A DNA stretch of 64,000 bases from Chloroflexota bacterium. Lineage in GTDB: Bacteria > Chloroflexota > Anaerolineae > J036 > Brachytrichaceae. The notes under the pieces were generated by a model. That model saw only the letters and a list, made by a program, of their open reading frames with translations, searched no databases and was not told the DNA's origin. The stretch's first letter is position 1. Each line of letters begins with the position of its first letter. Shown piece by piece: positions 1 through 9,399 of this stretch. The DNA lies in assembly GCA_030550095.1 (NCBI GenBank), contig JAUQQA010000001.1, positions 124,001-188,000 on the forward strand, written 5' to 3'. Position numbers and translations under genes: made by a program.

Positions 1-156
1 CAGCGCTGCCGCGTGTACACCAACCTCACCTTCGGCGCTGAGAACTGCGGCTTGAGCAACGGCTTCCGCAGCCCAACAGGCATCTTGCCGCCTAGCGGCG
101 CGCGCATCGTGCTGAGCAACGAGCAGGGCGTTGAGCAAGCCAGCTACGTCTATTGA
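1..156 (+). CDS. 3' end of an unidentified protein (partial)
   Basis: An open frame runs from base 1 through 51 codons to TGA at 154-156. The visible tail contains two cysteines about a dozen residues apart and ends in SYVY. It is too short to assign to a family, and the gene starts outside the window. Its last 7 nt overlap the stop end of the convergent dtd gene, so the two genes share a boundary with no room for a separate terminator. Confidence 0.55.
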   Translation, partial: QRCRVYTNLTFGAENCGLSNGFRSPTGILPPSGARIVLSNEQGVEQASYVY

Positions 157-599
157 GGCGCGTCCACGATCAGCGTCACAGGGCCATCGTTCACAAGTTC
201 CACTTGCATGTTGGCGCCGAAGACCCCAGTCTGCACGGGCACGCCCAAAGCGCGCAACCGCTCCACGAAATACGCGATGAGTGGCGCCGCGTGCTCGGGG
301 CGTGCGGCTTCGGTGAAATCGGGGCGGCGCCCTTTGCGTGTCTGACCGTAGAGCGTGAATTGGCTCACCACAAGCGCAGCGCCGCCGACATCGAACAACG
401 AGCGATCGAAGTGCGAGCTGCCATCCGTTGCTGGGAAGATGCGCAAGGTGGCGATCTTGTTGGCTAGCCAATCGGCTTGCGCGGGTGTGTCGTTGTGCGT
501 CACGCCGACCAGCAGCAACACGCCTTGGTCAATGGCGCCCACAACCTCGCCGTTCACGCGCACCGCAGCACGCGCAACCCGTTGCAGAACAACGCGCAT
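150..599 (-). CDS. dtd: D-aminoacyl-tRNA deacylase
   Basis: Cytoplasmic proofreading enzyme that hydrolyses D-aminoacyl (and Gly) esters from mischarged tRNA. The 149-aa length is typical for DTD. Two signature motifs are visible: SQFTL at residues 79-83 and the Gly-cisPro motif in NDGPVT at 137-142, which form the active site across the dimer. The ATG start is preceded on the minus strand by a -10-like TACAGT (609-614 in plus coordinates) only 9 nt upstream. There is no clear Shine-Dalgarno sequence, so a near-leaderless transcript is likely. The stop end overlaps the convergent partial gene by 7 nt. Confidence 0.95.
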   Translation of the reverse strand: MRVVLQRVARAAVRVNGEVVGAIDQGVLLLVGVTHNDTPAQADWLANKIATLRIFPATDGSSHFDRSLFDVGGAALVVSQFTLYGQTRKGRRPDFTEAARPEHAAPLIAYFVERLRALGVPVQTGVFGANMQVELVNDGPVTLIVDAPQ

Positions 600-670
600 A
601 GCGCACAGACTGTACTACGACACCGCATCACCGCGCGACACTCACAAGCGCGCACCCGCGCACAAGCCGT

Positions 671-676
671 TACAAT
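671..676 (+). promoter_or_regulatory. -10-like TACAAT upstream of the molybdenum hydroxylase operon
   Basis: TACAAT lies 52 nt before the ATG of the FAD subunit, inside the 129-nt divergent spacer shared with dtd. No convincing -35 hexamer is visible at the usual distance, so this is a tentative promoter call based on one hexamer and its position. Confidence 0.35.
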
Positions 677-728
677 TCGCTCAAGCCCACAAGGCGCGCA
701 CATTCCCAAAAGCCATGGAGTTCACGGC

Positions 729-1607
729 ATGAGCCGCTTCACCTATGCCCGCGCCCATTCCGTTGAGGAAGCCGTCGCGCTGCTCAGCGATCCAAACGAG
801 AAAAGCGTGCCACTCGCAGGGGGCACAGACTTGCTGGTGAACATCCGCAAGGCGCCGCCGACCTTCACGCGCGTGGTGGATGTGCGCCGCGTGCCCGAGA
901 TGCGCATCATCGAAGTGCGCGAGGCGCAGCTTGTGATCGGCGCCGCGGTGAGCTACACCGAACTTGCCGAAAGCGCGCTCGTGCAGCGCTACGCGACCTG
1001 TCTAGCACAAGCCGCGCGCACCGTGGGCGGGCCCGCGATTGCAAACATGGGCACCCTTGGCGGCAACATCGCCTCGGCTGCGCCTTGGGCAGACGCGCTC
1101 CCGCCGCTCATCTGCCTCGATGCTCACGCGCACCTGCGCAGCGTTGAGGGCGCGCGCAGCTTGCCCGTCGCCGAGTTGGTGCTTGCGCCAAATCAAACGC
1201 GCCTGCGCGCCAACGAGCTGATCACGCACTTCACATTGCCGCTCCCCGCGCCCGACGTGCAAAGTGTTTTCCTCAAAGTAGGACATCGCATCGCCCAGAC
1301 GCTCTCGCGCGCAAATCTTGCTGCCGCCATCGGACGCGATGCGACAGGGCGCATCGCTACTGCGCGTTTGGTAGTGGGCACCATCGTGCCAGTGGCCCAG
1401 CGCTTTGAGGAAGTAGAGTCGCTGTTAATCGGGCAACACCCATCCCCCGAGCTATTCGCCGAAGCAGCAGCGCGCGCCGCCGAGGGGCTCGTGCGCCGCG
1501 TCGGGAGGCACTGGGCAACGGAGTATGACACGCGCGTCTTAAAGGCGCTCGTTGTGCGCGCGCTGCGCGCAACAACCGCACCATCCCCAACGCCCGAGGG
1601 CGTCTAG
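729..1607 (+). CDS. Xanthine dehydrogenase-family FAD-binding subunit
   Basis: Medium subunit (292 aa) of a three-subunit molybdenum hydroxylase. It passes electrons from the Fe-S subunit to FAD and then to an acceptor. FAD-binding signatures of the CoxM/XdhB family are visible: AGGTDLL at residues 30-36 and TLGGNIA at 109-115. The frame is open much further upstream, but the ATG at 729 gives the conserved N-terminus (MSRFTYARAHS). It is first in an operon with the 2Fe-2S and molybdopterin subunits in the medium-small-large order common in this family. The substrate cannot be read from this subunit. Confidence 0.9.
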   Translation: MSRFTYARAHSVEEAVALLSDPNEKSVPLAGGTDLLVNIRKAPPTFTRVVDVRRVPEMRIIEVREAQLVIGAAVSYTELAESALVQRYATCLAQAARTVGGPAIANMGTLGGNIASAAPWADALPPLICLDAHAHLRSVEGARSLPVAELVLAPNQTRLRANELITHFTLPLPAPDVQSVFLKVGHRIAQTLSRANLAAAIGRDATGRIATARLVVGTIVPVAQRFEEVESLLIGQHPSPELFAEAAARAAEGLVRRVGRHWATEYDTRVLKALVVRALRATTAPSPTPEGV

Positions 1608-1634
1608 CCAAGCTCGTTTGAGTGAGGAGGAAGC

Positions 1635-2126
1635 ATGGAGATCTCGCTTGTGCTCAACGGCAAGCCCATCACGGTAGAAGCACCCGCGCATATCACGCTG
1701 CTCGAGCTCCTGCGCGAATATCTGGAACTAACGGGAACGAAAGAGGGCTGTGACATCGGCGAATGCGGCGCGTGCGCCGTGATCATGGACGGCATGCTGG
1801 TGAACAGTTGTCTTGTGCTCGCGCCGCAGGCACATGGCAGCACGATCACCACCATCGAAGGGCTATGCAACGCAGACGGCAGCCTGAGCGACCTTCAGGA
1901 GAACTTCATCACCTACGGCGCCGTGCAGTGCGGCATTTGCATCCCCGGCATGATCGTCGCCGCCGAAGCGCTGCTGGCGAAGCACCCCACCCCCACTCGC
2001 GAAGAAATCCGCCAAGCGCTGATCGGCAACCTTTGCCGCTGCACGGGCTACCAGCAAATCGTGGACGCCATCGAAGCCACAGCCTACGCACGCCGTCATC
2101 TCGCCGAATCGGTTGCACGCGCCTGA
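1635..2126 (+). CDS. Xanthine dehydrogenase-family [2Fe-2S] subunit
   Basis: Small subunit (163 aa) carrying two [2Fe-2S] clusters. The plant-ferredoxin-type cluster uses Cys39, Cys44, Cys47 and Cys59. The C-terminal helical-domain cluster uses Cys99, Cys102, Cys134 and Cys136 (motifs QCGIC and NLCRCTGY). All eight expected ligands are present. An AGGAGGAAGC ribosome-binding site precedes the ATG. It lies 27 nt after the FAD subunit and 33 nt before the molybdopterin subunit, so it is clearly co-transcribed. Confidence 0.95.
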   Translation: MEISLVLNGKPITVEAPAHITLLELLREYLELTGTKEGCDIGECGACAVIMDGMLVNSCLVLAPQAHGSTITTIEGLCNADGSLSDLQENFITYGAVQCGICIPGMIVAAEALLAKHPTPTREEIRQALIGNLCRCTGYQQIVDAIEATAYARRHLAESVARA

Positions 2127-2159
2127 AGACCCACTCATGACCTGCACGGAGGAGGACCT

Positions 2160-4508
2160 ATGCACACACACTCCCTACGCTACGTCGGCAAGCCGGCGCG
2201 CCGCGTGGACGCCGCGGACAAGGTGAGCGGGCGCGGCAAATACATTGCCGACTACACGCTGCCGGGCATGTTGCACGCGCGTTGCCTGCGCAGCACCGTG
2301 CCCCACGGGCGCATCGTGCGCCTCGACGTGACACCAGCGCTGCAAGTCCCTGGTGTGCGCGCTGTGATCACGAGCGCGGATTTCTGCGATCACGGCAACT
2401 ACGGCTTTCCCGTCAAAGACAAATACATGCTCGCCTACCAAAAAGTGCGCTACGTCGGCGAGGCGATCGCTGCGGTCGCCGCAGACACGCCCGAAGCAGC
2501 GCTAGCAGGCGTGCGCGCCATCATTTGCGAGATCGAACCGCTGCCTGCGATCTTCGACCCGCGCCAAGCGCTCGATCCCAACGCGCCCCAAGTCGGCCCA
2601 GATCGCACCGACGGCAAGCATCCCAACTTGCTTGCAGAACACCAATACGTCAAAAAAGGCGACGCCGAAGCAGCGCTCGCAAACTGCGACGTGATCGTTG
2701 AGGCGCACTTCGAGGTAGGGCATCAAGAACACGCCTACATCGAGCCTGAGGGCGTGCTTGCCGTGCCCACGCCTGAGGGTGGGATTGTGGTGTATGCCCC
2801 CAACCAAAGCCCCTTCATCAACCAAGGCAACCTTGCCATGGTGCTCGGCTTGCCCACAAACCGCGTGCGCGTGATCCAACCCTACGTTGGTGGTTCGTTT
2901 GGCGGCAAGGATGACATCGTGTACGAAAGCTCAGCGCAATGCGCCAAGCTCGCGCTGATCACCGGCAGGCCCGTGCGCATGCTCTTCTCGCGCGAAGAGA
3001 GCATGGTGGCAAGCTACAAACGCAACACACTCAGCATGGACGTACGCATCGGCGCGACGCGCGATGGGCAACTGCGCGCCTGCGTCTTCCGCGGTCTGAT
3101 GGACTCCGGCGCTTACGCCTCGGAGACGCCGTTCACCGTCTGGCGCGCGAGCATCCACGCCATGGGCTGCTATCGCTACGACGCTTGCGACGTGGACATC
3201 TACGGCGTGTACACCAACAACGGCTACACAGGCGCCTTCCGCGGTTTCGGCAACCCTGAGGTGTGTTTTGCCATCGAGCAAGCCATTGACGAAATGGCTG
3301 AGAAGCTCGGCATGGACCCGATCGACTTTCGCCTGAAGAACTGCCTCCGCTTAGGCGACGAGACGGTGCACGGGCAAAAGCTCAGCGAGTCCGTGGGGCT
3401 GGTGGAATGCTTGACCTTAGCACGGCAGCTCAGCGATTGGGATCGCAAGCGCGCGGAATACGCGCGCCAGACCTCGACCGAAGTGCGGCGCGGCATCGGC
3501 GTCGCGGCGATGTATCACGGCATGTCGCTAGGCGCGGAGGGCGCCGACTACGCAGCCGCTACGATCACCATCTTGCCCGATAACACCGTCGAGATCACCT
3601 CTGGGCTGACAGACTACGGCACAGGCTCGCGGACGGTGTTCACGCTGATCGCGGCGGAGGAACTCGGCATCGAGCCATCGCGCGTGCGCATGTTGCGCCC
3701 AGACACCAACACTGCGCTCGAATCAGGACCGACCGTCGCAAGCCGCTCCACCGTGCTTGGCGGCAACGCCATGCGCATCGCGGCGCGCAACCTGCGCCAA
3801 ACGCTCGACCTCGCCGCCGCCCACTTGCTCAACTGCGACCCACGCCAGCTCATCCGCCACAACGGCAGCTACATCGGTCCGAGCGAGGAAGAGGTGCCGT
3901 GGGAGAAAGTGGTGGAACATGCACGCGAGATGGGGCTAATCCTCTCCGCGCACGGGCGCTGGGAGGCGCCCAAGATTCACTGGGATCACCACGCTGGACG
4001 CGGAACGCCATACATGGCGTATCACTTCGGCGTGCAAATCGCAGAGGTGGAAGTGGACTTGCTCACAGGCTTGACGCGCGTGTTAAAAATCTGGGCTGTG
4101 CACGACGTGGGCAAAGTGATCTTCCCCGAAGGCGCCTACGGGCAACTCTACGGTGGCATTGCGCAAGGGCTTGGCTACGCGCTCACGGAGCAAGTCACCT
4201 ACGCCAACGGCTACCTCCAGCAAACCAACTTCGACACCTACCTCATCCCAACCGCGATGGACGTGCCTGAGATCGAGGCACGGCTGATCGAAGCATCCTA
4301 CTCGGAAGGGCCGTACGGCGCGAAGAACATCGCCGAGCCAGCAATGGTGCCCACTGCACCCGCAATCGCCAACGCCATTGCCCACGCCACAGGGCGCCGC
4401 ATCCGCCGCTTGCCTATGAACCCAGAGCGCGTCTTGCTCGGCGAAGCGCTTCAACGCCCAACCACGCCTGAGGTGACCACGCGCGCGCTGTTCATGGGGC
4501 GGGCGTGA
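2160..4508 (+). CDS. Xanthine dehydrogenase-family molybdopterin-binding subunit
   Basis: Large catalytic subunit (782 aa) of a molybdenum hydroxylase, which hydroxylates a substrate carbon with water-derived oxygen. Molybdopterin-contact motifs are GGSFGGK at residues 244-250 and GAFRGFG at 358-364. The catalytic Glu is Glu726 within GAKNIAEPA. The CO-dehydrogenase active-site loop (AYRCSFR with its Cu-binding Cys) is absent: the equivalent loop reads AFRGFGN as in xanthine/aldehyde-type enzymes. This is therefore not a form-I CO dehydrogenase. The true substrate (purine, aldehyde or N-heterocycle) is unknown. A strong GGAGGA ribosome-binding site precedes the ATG. Cofactor could come from the moaACDE cluster near 58-60.5 kb. 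Confidence 0.93.
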   Translation: MHTHSLRYVGKPARRVDAADKVSGRGKYIADYTLPGMLHARCLRSTVPHGRIVRLDVTPALQVPGVRAVITSADFCDHGNYGFPVKDKYMLAYQKVRYVGEAIAAVAADTPEAALAGVRAIICEIEPLPAIFDPRQALDPNAPQVGPDRTDGKHPNLLAEHQYVKKGDAEAALANCDVIVEAHFEVGHQEHAYIEPEGVLAVPTPEGGIVVYAPNQSPFINQGNLAMVLGLPTNRVRVIQPYVGGSFGGKDDIVYESSAQCAKLALITGRPVRMLFSREESMVASYKRNTLSMDVRIGATRDGQLRACVFRGLMDSGAYASETPFTVWRASIHAMGCYRYDACDVDIYGVYTNNGYTGAFRGFGNPEVCFAIEQAIDEMAEKLGMDPIDFRLKNCLRLGDETVHGQKLSESVGLVECLTLARQLSDWDRKRAEYARQTSTEVRRGIGVAAMYHGMSLGAEGADYAAATITILPDNTVEITSGLTDYGTGSRTVFTLIAAEELGIEPSRVRMLRPDTNTALESGPTVASRSTVLGGNAMRIAARNLRQTLDLAAAHLLNCDPRQLIRHNGSYIGPSEEEVPWEKVVEHAREMGLILSAHGRWEAPKIHWDHHAGRGTPYMAYHFGVQIAEVEVDLLTGLTRVLKIWAVHDVGKVIFPEGAYGQLYGGIAQGLGYALTEQVTYANGYLQQTNFDTYLIPTAMDVPEIEARLIEASYSEGPYGAKNIAEPAMVPTAPAIANAIAHATGRRIRRLPMNPERVLLGEALQRPTTPEVTTRALFMGRA

Positions 4509-4516
4509 GCGGCTGC

Positions 4517-6742
4517 TCAGTTCGCCACCAACGTGTAGTTCCCGTGCATCACCTGCCAGCGACCGTCATGACGGCGGAGCAACAAGCCATCCGCGCCTGC
4601 AACCCAAAGCGTTCGATCAGAGACCGCCCACACGGCTCTCACTTCTGCCTTCTCGGCGACCAGCTTCTGGCGTAGCCAACGCTGGTCCTCAAAGGCAAGC
4701 CACGTGCCGTCCTGGGAGAACACCCAGACCTTACCCGCGAACACGCGCAACGTCCACGGTCGGAAGTTGCGCGTTAGCTCCGGGTTAAGGACAACCTCGC
4801 TGCATTTGCCCTCGGACAGGCGCATGATTTTCTCGTCCCATCCACTTACGAGCAGGAAACCTTCCTCCGTTGCGCCAGGAAGCGGTCTGAAGACCTGGAT
4901 GTTGCTCACGGAACAGGCGAGCGTTTGTGTCTTGCCTTCCCTGGCGAAGTTAAGGGTGCGCTTGCCGAACCAAATCTCATCCACGGAGCGCGCGAACTGC
5001 ACCTCCGCGTGCTCCGCATCGTCAAAAAATTCCACTTCCCAGCGCCCAGCGCCCCGATTGAAGAGCCAAAAGCTCTTGTCCATGCTCCAGTGATCCTTAT
5101 CCGCCCAGCGACCAAACAGGAACATCGTGCCGTCGGAGAACACGTAGAAGTTCGAGAACTCGTACTTGCGCTCAGCGAAGAGCGCATCCGTGTCCAGCAT
5201 GGGCTGCCACTCGTTGCCGGTTAGCCGCCAGAGGTTGCGCTGCGTCAGCACCCAAAGCACGCCTTGGCTATCGAGGAGCGCGTTTTGAAGCGCGTAGTTC
5301 ATGTCTGAGTCCAAGGCGACCCCGAGGTCCACCAACTCGTTGCCGTTGTAGTGCAGAAGACGCAACTGCTCGTAAGGCGGCCCGCCCAAAAGCCATGCTT
5401 GCTCGACGGTGGCGCTCAGAATGCGAGAGAACCTGTACTTCAGGAACGCCGCCCTTGCCTCAGCGGTAGCCTGTGCTGCTGCCGTTGCGGTGGCTTCGGG
5501 GCGAATGCGCACCGAAGGGACCACCAAGGTGGGCACGACGTCGCCAGAAGCGCTGGGGGACAAACGGGTTGCGCCTTGTGTCCCTTGGGCAACCGAGTCC
5601 CCCTCGGGCAGCGAGAGACTACCAGCAAGCGACTGACTTGCCGACTCCGAGATCAGCGTTTGAGCAAGCGTGACTGTCGGCTGCGCATCGCTTGAGCTTG
5701 AGGCCGGCTGCGAAGCAATCTTTTCCTCGCCGCGAGGCTGCAACAGCAAGAGCACAGCTCCAACCACCATCGCAGCGCCCACAATGGGCAACACCACGCG
5801 CACCCTTGCGTCGCGCAGCGGCTCGGGGACACGCAAAGATGCCGACGGCGCCGGCACTTGCGTGCGTGCGCTTACTTGCTCGAGCAACTCCCCTTGCGCC
5901 ATGCGCAGCGCATCGAGCATCTCACAAGCATCTTGAAACCGCTCTTCTGGGTTTGGCGCTGTGGCTCGCTCGATCACGCGCTGAAGCGCGAGAGGCACAT
6001 CAGCGCGGTATTCAGCAATCGGCGGCAAAGTTTGCTTGAAGCCACGACGTGCGCGCACACGGGCAAGGCTCTCGTAGGGTTGCACCAGGCATTCCCAAAG
6101 TGTCGCACCCAATGCGTAAATGTCTGAGCGCGCATCGCCGCGCTTGCCCTCATGTTGCTCGGGCGAGGCGTACGAAGGGCTATACGGGCTTCGCTCATGC
6201 GTGACGGTGACGCGCGGCAGGTCCGCAGCAATGGCGATCCCAAAGTCCGCGAGCTTGTAGACGAGCCGATTCGGGGGCGTTTTGCTCAGCAGGATGTTGG
6301 AAGGCTTCACGTCGCGGTGAACGATCCCCACCTGGTGCAGCGCGCACAACGCCTCGCAAATCTGCTGCCCAATATCAATCACTTGCGAGACAGCCATCTT
6401 GGTCGCCCGCTGTCCGAGAAACTCCAGCTCGTCTTGGAGCGAACCCAGCGGCATGTATTCCATGACGAGGTAGTTCAGCTCATCTGGTTGCTGCGCCAGG
6501 TGCGCGTCATAGATGTTCACGATGTGCGGGTGGCTCAGGCGCGCCAGCGCCAGCATCTCGCGCTGCCACCGCATTAACACCTCAGCGGACAAACGCTGTG
6601 CAGGCAGCACCTTGATCGCCACCTCACGCTGCAACACGGGATCCTCCGCCACGTAAATCTGGCCCATGTTGCCTTTGAGGTATTGCCGAATCACGTAGCG
6701 CCCCAACGATTCCCCGGGCTTCAGCACAGGTGTCTCGCTCAT
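4517..6742 (-). CDS. Membrane-anchored Ser/Thr protein kinase with C-terminal propeller-like sensor
   Basis: PknB-like kinase of 741 aa. The kinase domain spans about residues 15-280, with Lys44 (VAIK), the catalytic loop HRDVKPSN from 142, and DFG at 166-168. The Gly-rich loop is degenerate (LKGNMG). One membrane helix lies at about 315-335, then a Ser/Thr/Ala/Gln-rich linker (340-430). The C-terminal 300 residues contain recurring W-x-L/G-x-W strands and D-G-T/G-L turns that look like a beta-propeller. By topology the propeller would be outside the cell. Its start codon is 3 nt from the stop of the upstream FHA gene, so the two are co-transcribed and the FHA protein is a likely phospho-target. 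Confidence 0.9.
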   Translation of the reverse strand: MSETPVLKPGESLGRYVIRQYLKGNMGQIYVAEDPVLQREVAIKVLPAQRLSAEVLMRWQREMLALARLSHPHIVNIYDAHLAQQPDELNYLVMEYMPLGSLQDELEFLGQRATKMAVSQVIDIGQQICEALCALHQVGIVHRDVKPSNILLSKTPPNRLVYKLADFGIAIAADLPRVTVTHERSPYSPSYASPEQHEGKRGDARSDIYALGATLWECLVQPYESLARVRARRGFKQTLPPIAEYRADVPLALQRVIERATAPNPEERFQDACEMLDALRMAQGELLEQVSARTQVPAPSASLRVPEPLRDARVRVVLPIVGAAMVVGAVLLLLQPRGEEKIASQPASSSSDAQPTVTLAQTLISESASQSLAGSLSLPEGDSVAQGTQGATRLSPSASGDVVPTLVVPSVRIRPEATATAAAQATAEARAAFLKYRFSRILSATVEQAWLLGGPPYEQLRLLHYNGNELVDLGVALDSDMNYALQNALLDSQGVLWVLTQRNLWRLTGNEWQPMLDTDALFAERKYEFSNFYVFSDGTMFLFGRWADKDHWSMDKSFWLFNRGAGRWEVEFFDDAEHAEVQFARSVDEIWFGKRTLNFAREGKTQTLACSVSNIQVFRPLPGATEEGFLLVSGWDEKIMRLSEGKCSEVVLNPELTRNFRPWTLRVFAGKVWVFSQDGTWLAFEDQRWLRQKLVAEKAEVRAVWAVSDRTLWVAGADGLLLRRHDGRWQVMHGNYTLVAN

Positions 6743-6745
6743 CGC

Positions 6746-7417
6746 TCACCGTTTTGGTCGCGTGTGCAACACATAGCCACCGTGGTAGCCCACAATGTAC
6801 TTGCTACCGTCCTGCCCAGTTTGGGCGCGGATTTTTTCGCGCACGCGTTTCACCAGCTCCTGCACATTGCTGCTGGTGCCGACGCCGTCAAACACGTGTT
6901 TGATGATCTCCTCATTGCTGCAATGTCTGCCCCGCGCGGCTTCAAGCAGGCGCACCAACTTGCTTTCCTGCTCGGAGAGGTTGAGCCGCTTGTGACCGAT
7001 CCAAATCTCTCCAGCATTGACCACGCGCAGTTGATCCTCCGGATAGGCGACGACGGTGCTCTGCGTGCCCAATGTGGTTTGCGTCAAGGTGGTCTCGCTC
7101 TCCCCCAAGCTCACGATGATCACAGTGTGATCGAGCAAGGTGCCGATCCGCACGGTATCGCCATGCTTGAGGGTGACCCGCGCCCCCTTGGCAAGCTTGC
7201 CGTTCACTACAGAGCCGTTCTGGCTGTGGTCCTCAAGAATCCATTCCCCCGCTTCGTAGTGGAGCGTAGCGTGCCGACGCGACACACTGCGATCCAGAAG
7301 GCAAATTTGCGCGCTGGGGTCGCGCCCGATCAGGCAAGGCGTTTGCGAGTCTTTGACCTCATACGAAAGCCCGCGACTGCTACGCGGCACAAACGTGAGC
7401 TTCGAATGATGCGGCAT
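6746..7417 (-). CDS. FHA domain plus winged-helix DNA-binding protein
   Basis: A 223-aa protein. The N-terminal forkhead-associated domain (about 20-100) has the phosphothreonine-binding residues GRD (31-33), S-x-x-H (46-49, in SVSRRHA) and N-G (67-68). The C-terminal 130-220 region resembles an OmpR/PhoB-type winged helix (LNLSEQESKLVRLLEAARGR, then YIVG-YHGGYVL). The frame is open for 50 codons upstream, but the ATG at 7417 has an excellent GGGAGGAG site and matches the FHA N-terminus. It is the first gene of the operon with the Ser/Thr kinase. Inference: phosphorylation by the kinase changes DNA binding or partner choice. Confidence 0.88.
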   Translation of the reverse strand: MPHHSKLTFVPRSSRGLSYEVKDSQTPCLIGRDPSAQICLLDRSVSRRHATLHYEAGEWILEDHSQNGSVVNGKLAKGARVTLKHGDTVRIGTLLDHTVIIVSLGESETTLTQTTLGTQSTVVAYPEDQLRVVNAGEIWIGHKRLNLSEQESKLVRLLEAARGRHCSNEEIIKHVFDGVGTSSNVQELVKRVREKIRAQTGQDGSKYIVGYHGGYVLHTRPKR

Positions 7418-7529
7418 GACCGCTCCTCCCGTCCCTGGTGAACTTCGGTGTGCTGGATTATCGCGCATCCTGCGCGCACTTGTGCCCTTTGCGCGAGGTG
7501 GCGATAATCCTGCTTTGAGGTGTGTGCTG

Positions 7530-9362
7530 ATGACGGCTGCGCTGGAGAGATTGATCGACCAGGTCATGCACCTGCGCGACCAAGCGCTCGCGTTTGAGTC
7601 GGCGCATCAACACCTGCTCGAACAGGTTGCCGAGCACTACCGCAACAGCGCGCGCAACTTGATGCACTACCTCGCGCTGCGGCAGCGCGATTTGCGCGAT
7701 CTACAAAACGAGCTGGCAGCGCTTGGGCTCAGCTCGTTAGGGCGCAGCGAGTCGCACACCCTTCACACATTGCACGGCGTGCTGCGCGCACTGCACTGCC
7801 TGGCAGGTCACAGTGTGGACCTCGACGACACGATTGTCCCAGTGACATTCCGCACAGGCGCCCTGCTGCTCGACGAACACACCCATCGCTTGTTCGGCGA
7901 AGCTGCGGGCAAACGCCCCGTGCGCATCATGGTCACCATGCCCAGCGAAGCGGCCCGCAATCCTGAACTCGTGCGCAATCTGCTTGCTGCTGGCATGGAC
8001 ATCATGCGCATCAACTGCGCGCACGACACGCCCGAAGATTGGCTGCGCATGATCGCCAACCTGCGCGAAGCAGAACGCGCCGTTGGGCGCACGTGCAAGG
8101 TGTACGCCGACCTCGCCGGTCCTAAGCTCCGCACCGGCTCGTTGCCGCCGATCTTTGTGCGCAAGGTGCGCCCCAAGCGCAACTTGCGCGGCGAGGTGAT
8201 CGCGCCAGCGCGCGTTTGGTTCGCCGCCTCCGCGGAGGCAGCTCCGCCAGATGACGCGCCGATCATCCCCATCGAGGGCGACCTGCTGCGCAAGGCGCGT
8301 AAAGGCGACGTGATCTACTTGCGCGACGCGCGTGGGCGAAAACGCCGCCTCGTCGTGGAGACGCGGCGCCGGGGCTTGCTCGGCGTCAGCTTCGACCGCA
8401 CGGTTTACTTCGAGACAGGCACCCCTTTGCGCCTGCGCCGTGGTGACGCCTGGCTGCCGGCAGAGGGCAGCATCGGCGCGTTGCCGCCGCAGTATGAGCC
8501 GCTCGTGCTCAACGTCGGCGATAAGCTCGTCCTCACGCGCGATGAGCAGCCCGGGCAACCCGCACGCCGCAGCCGCACTGGCGCCCTGCTCGAGCCGGCG
8601 CGCATCGGCTGCACGCTTGGCGAGGCGTTCGATGCGGTGCAACCTGAGCAGCCTATTTGGTTCGACGACGGCAAGATCGGCGGGCGCGTGTTGAGCAACA
8701 ATGGTCGAGAGATCGCAGTCGAGATCACCTTTGCACGCCCTGGCGGCAGCAAACTCGGCGCCGAGAAGGGCATCAACCTGCCCAACACCGACCTAAGCGC
8801 CATCCCCGCGCTCACCGAGAAGGACCGTGAAGACCTGGCCGTGTTGGCGCACCACGTGGACATGGTGGGGCTTTCGTTCGTGCGCCAACCCGAGGACGTG
8901 ACGATGCTCGCAGAGGCGCTGAAACAGTTGCGCGCGCAACACGTTGCCGTCGTGTTAAAGATCGAGACGCGCTGCGCCTTTGAGAACCTGCCGCGCCTGT
9001 TGCTCGCGGGGATGCAAATGCACTCGCTCGGCGTGATGGTGGCGCGCGGCGATCTCGCCGTCGAGGTCGGCTTTGACCGCCTCGCCGAGGTGCAAGAGGA
9101 GATCTTGTGGATCTGCGAAGCAGCGCACATCCCTGTGATCTGGGCAACGCAGGTGCTTGAATCCATGGCGAAAAGTGGTGCCCCCTCGCGTGCAGAAGTC
9201 TCCGATGCGGTGATGAGCGGACGTGCTGAGTGCGTCATGTTGAACAAAGGTCCCTACATCGTTGAGGCGACGCGCTTCCTCAGCAACGTGCTGGAGCGCA
9301 TGGCAGCGCATCAGTCCAAGAAGCGCTCGCGCCTGCGCCGCTTGTCCATCGCACGCTTGTAG
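7530..9362 (+). CDS. Pyruvate kinase-like protein with N-terminal helical extension, no C-terminal allosteric domain
   Basis: A 610-aa protein. Residues 1-130 form a predicted helical region unrelated to standard pyruvate kinase. From about 131 there is a pyruvate-kinase barrel: RIMVTMPSE, Arg160 and Asn162 (RINCAHD; the usual Ser is Ala), DLAGPKLRTG at 194-203, a long B-domain insertion, the metal/phosphate residues Lys477 and Glu479 (LKIET) and Asp508 (ARGDLAVE). It ends shortly after RAEVSDA. The usual TDAVMLSGET segment is altered to AECVMLNKG and the C-terminal effector domain is missing. It may be a catalytic variant or a non-canonical family member. ATG at 7530 is chosen because the upstream residues are low-complexity. 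Confidence 0.8.
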   Translation: MTAALERLIDQVMHLRDQALAFESAHQHLLEQVAEHYRNSARNLMHYLALRQRDLRDLQNELAALGLSSLGRSESHTLHTLHGVLRALHCLAGHSVDLDDTIVPVTFRTGALLLDEHTHRLFGEAAGKRPVRIMVTMPSEAARNPELVRNLLAAGMDIMRINCAHDTPEDWLRMIANLREAERAVGRTCKVYADLAGPKLRTGSLPPIFVRKVRPKRNLRGEVIAPARVWFAASAEAAPPDDAPIIPIEGDLLRKARKGDVIYLRDARGRKRRLVVETRRRGLLGVSFDRTVYFETGTPLRLRRGDAWLPAEGSIGALPPQYEPLVLNVGDKLVLTRDEQPGQPARRSRTGALLEPARIGCTLGEAFDAVQPEQPIWFDDGKIGGRVLSNNGREIAVEITFARPGGSKLGAEKGINLPNTDLSAIPALTEKDREDLAVLAHHVDMVGLSFVRQPEDVTMLAEALKQLRAQHVAVVLKIETRCAFENLPRLLLAGMQMHSLGVMVARGDLAVEVGFDRLAEVQEEILWICEAAHIPVIWATQVLESMAKSGAPSRAEVSDAVMSGRAECVMLNKGPYIVEATRFLSNVLERMAAHQSKKRSRLRRLSIARL

Positions 9363-9399
9363 GCGCGCCAAACGGTAGCCGCACAATCCGCACTGCGCC

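Noticed and set aside
2160-4508. Form-I carbon monoxide dehydrogenase
   Set aside because: The AYRCSFR copper-binding active-site loop is missing. The loop reads AFRGFGN as in xanthine/aldehyde-type hydroxylases.
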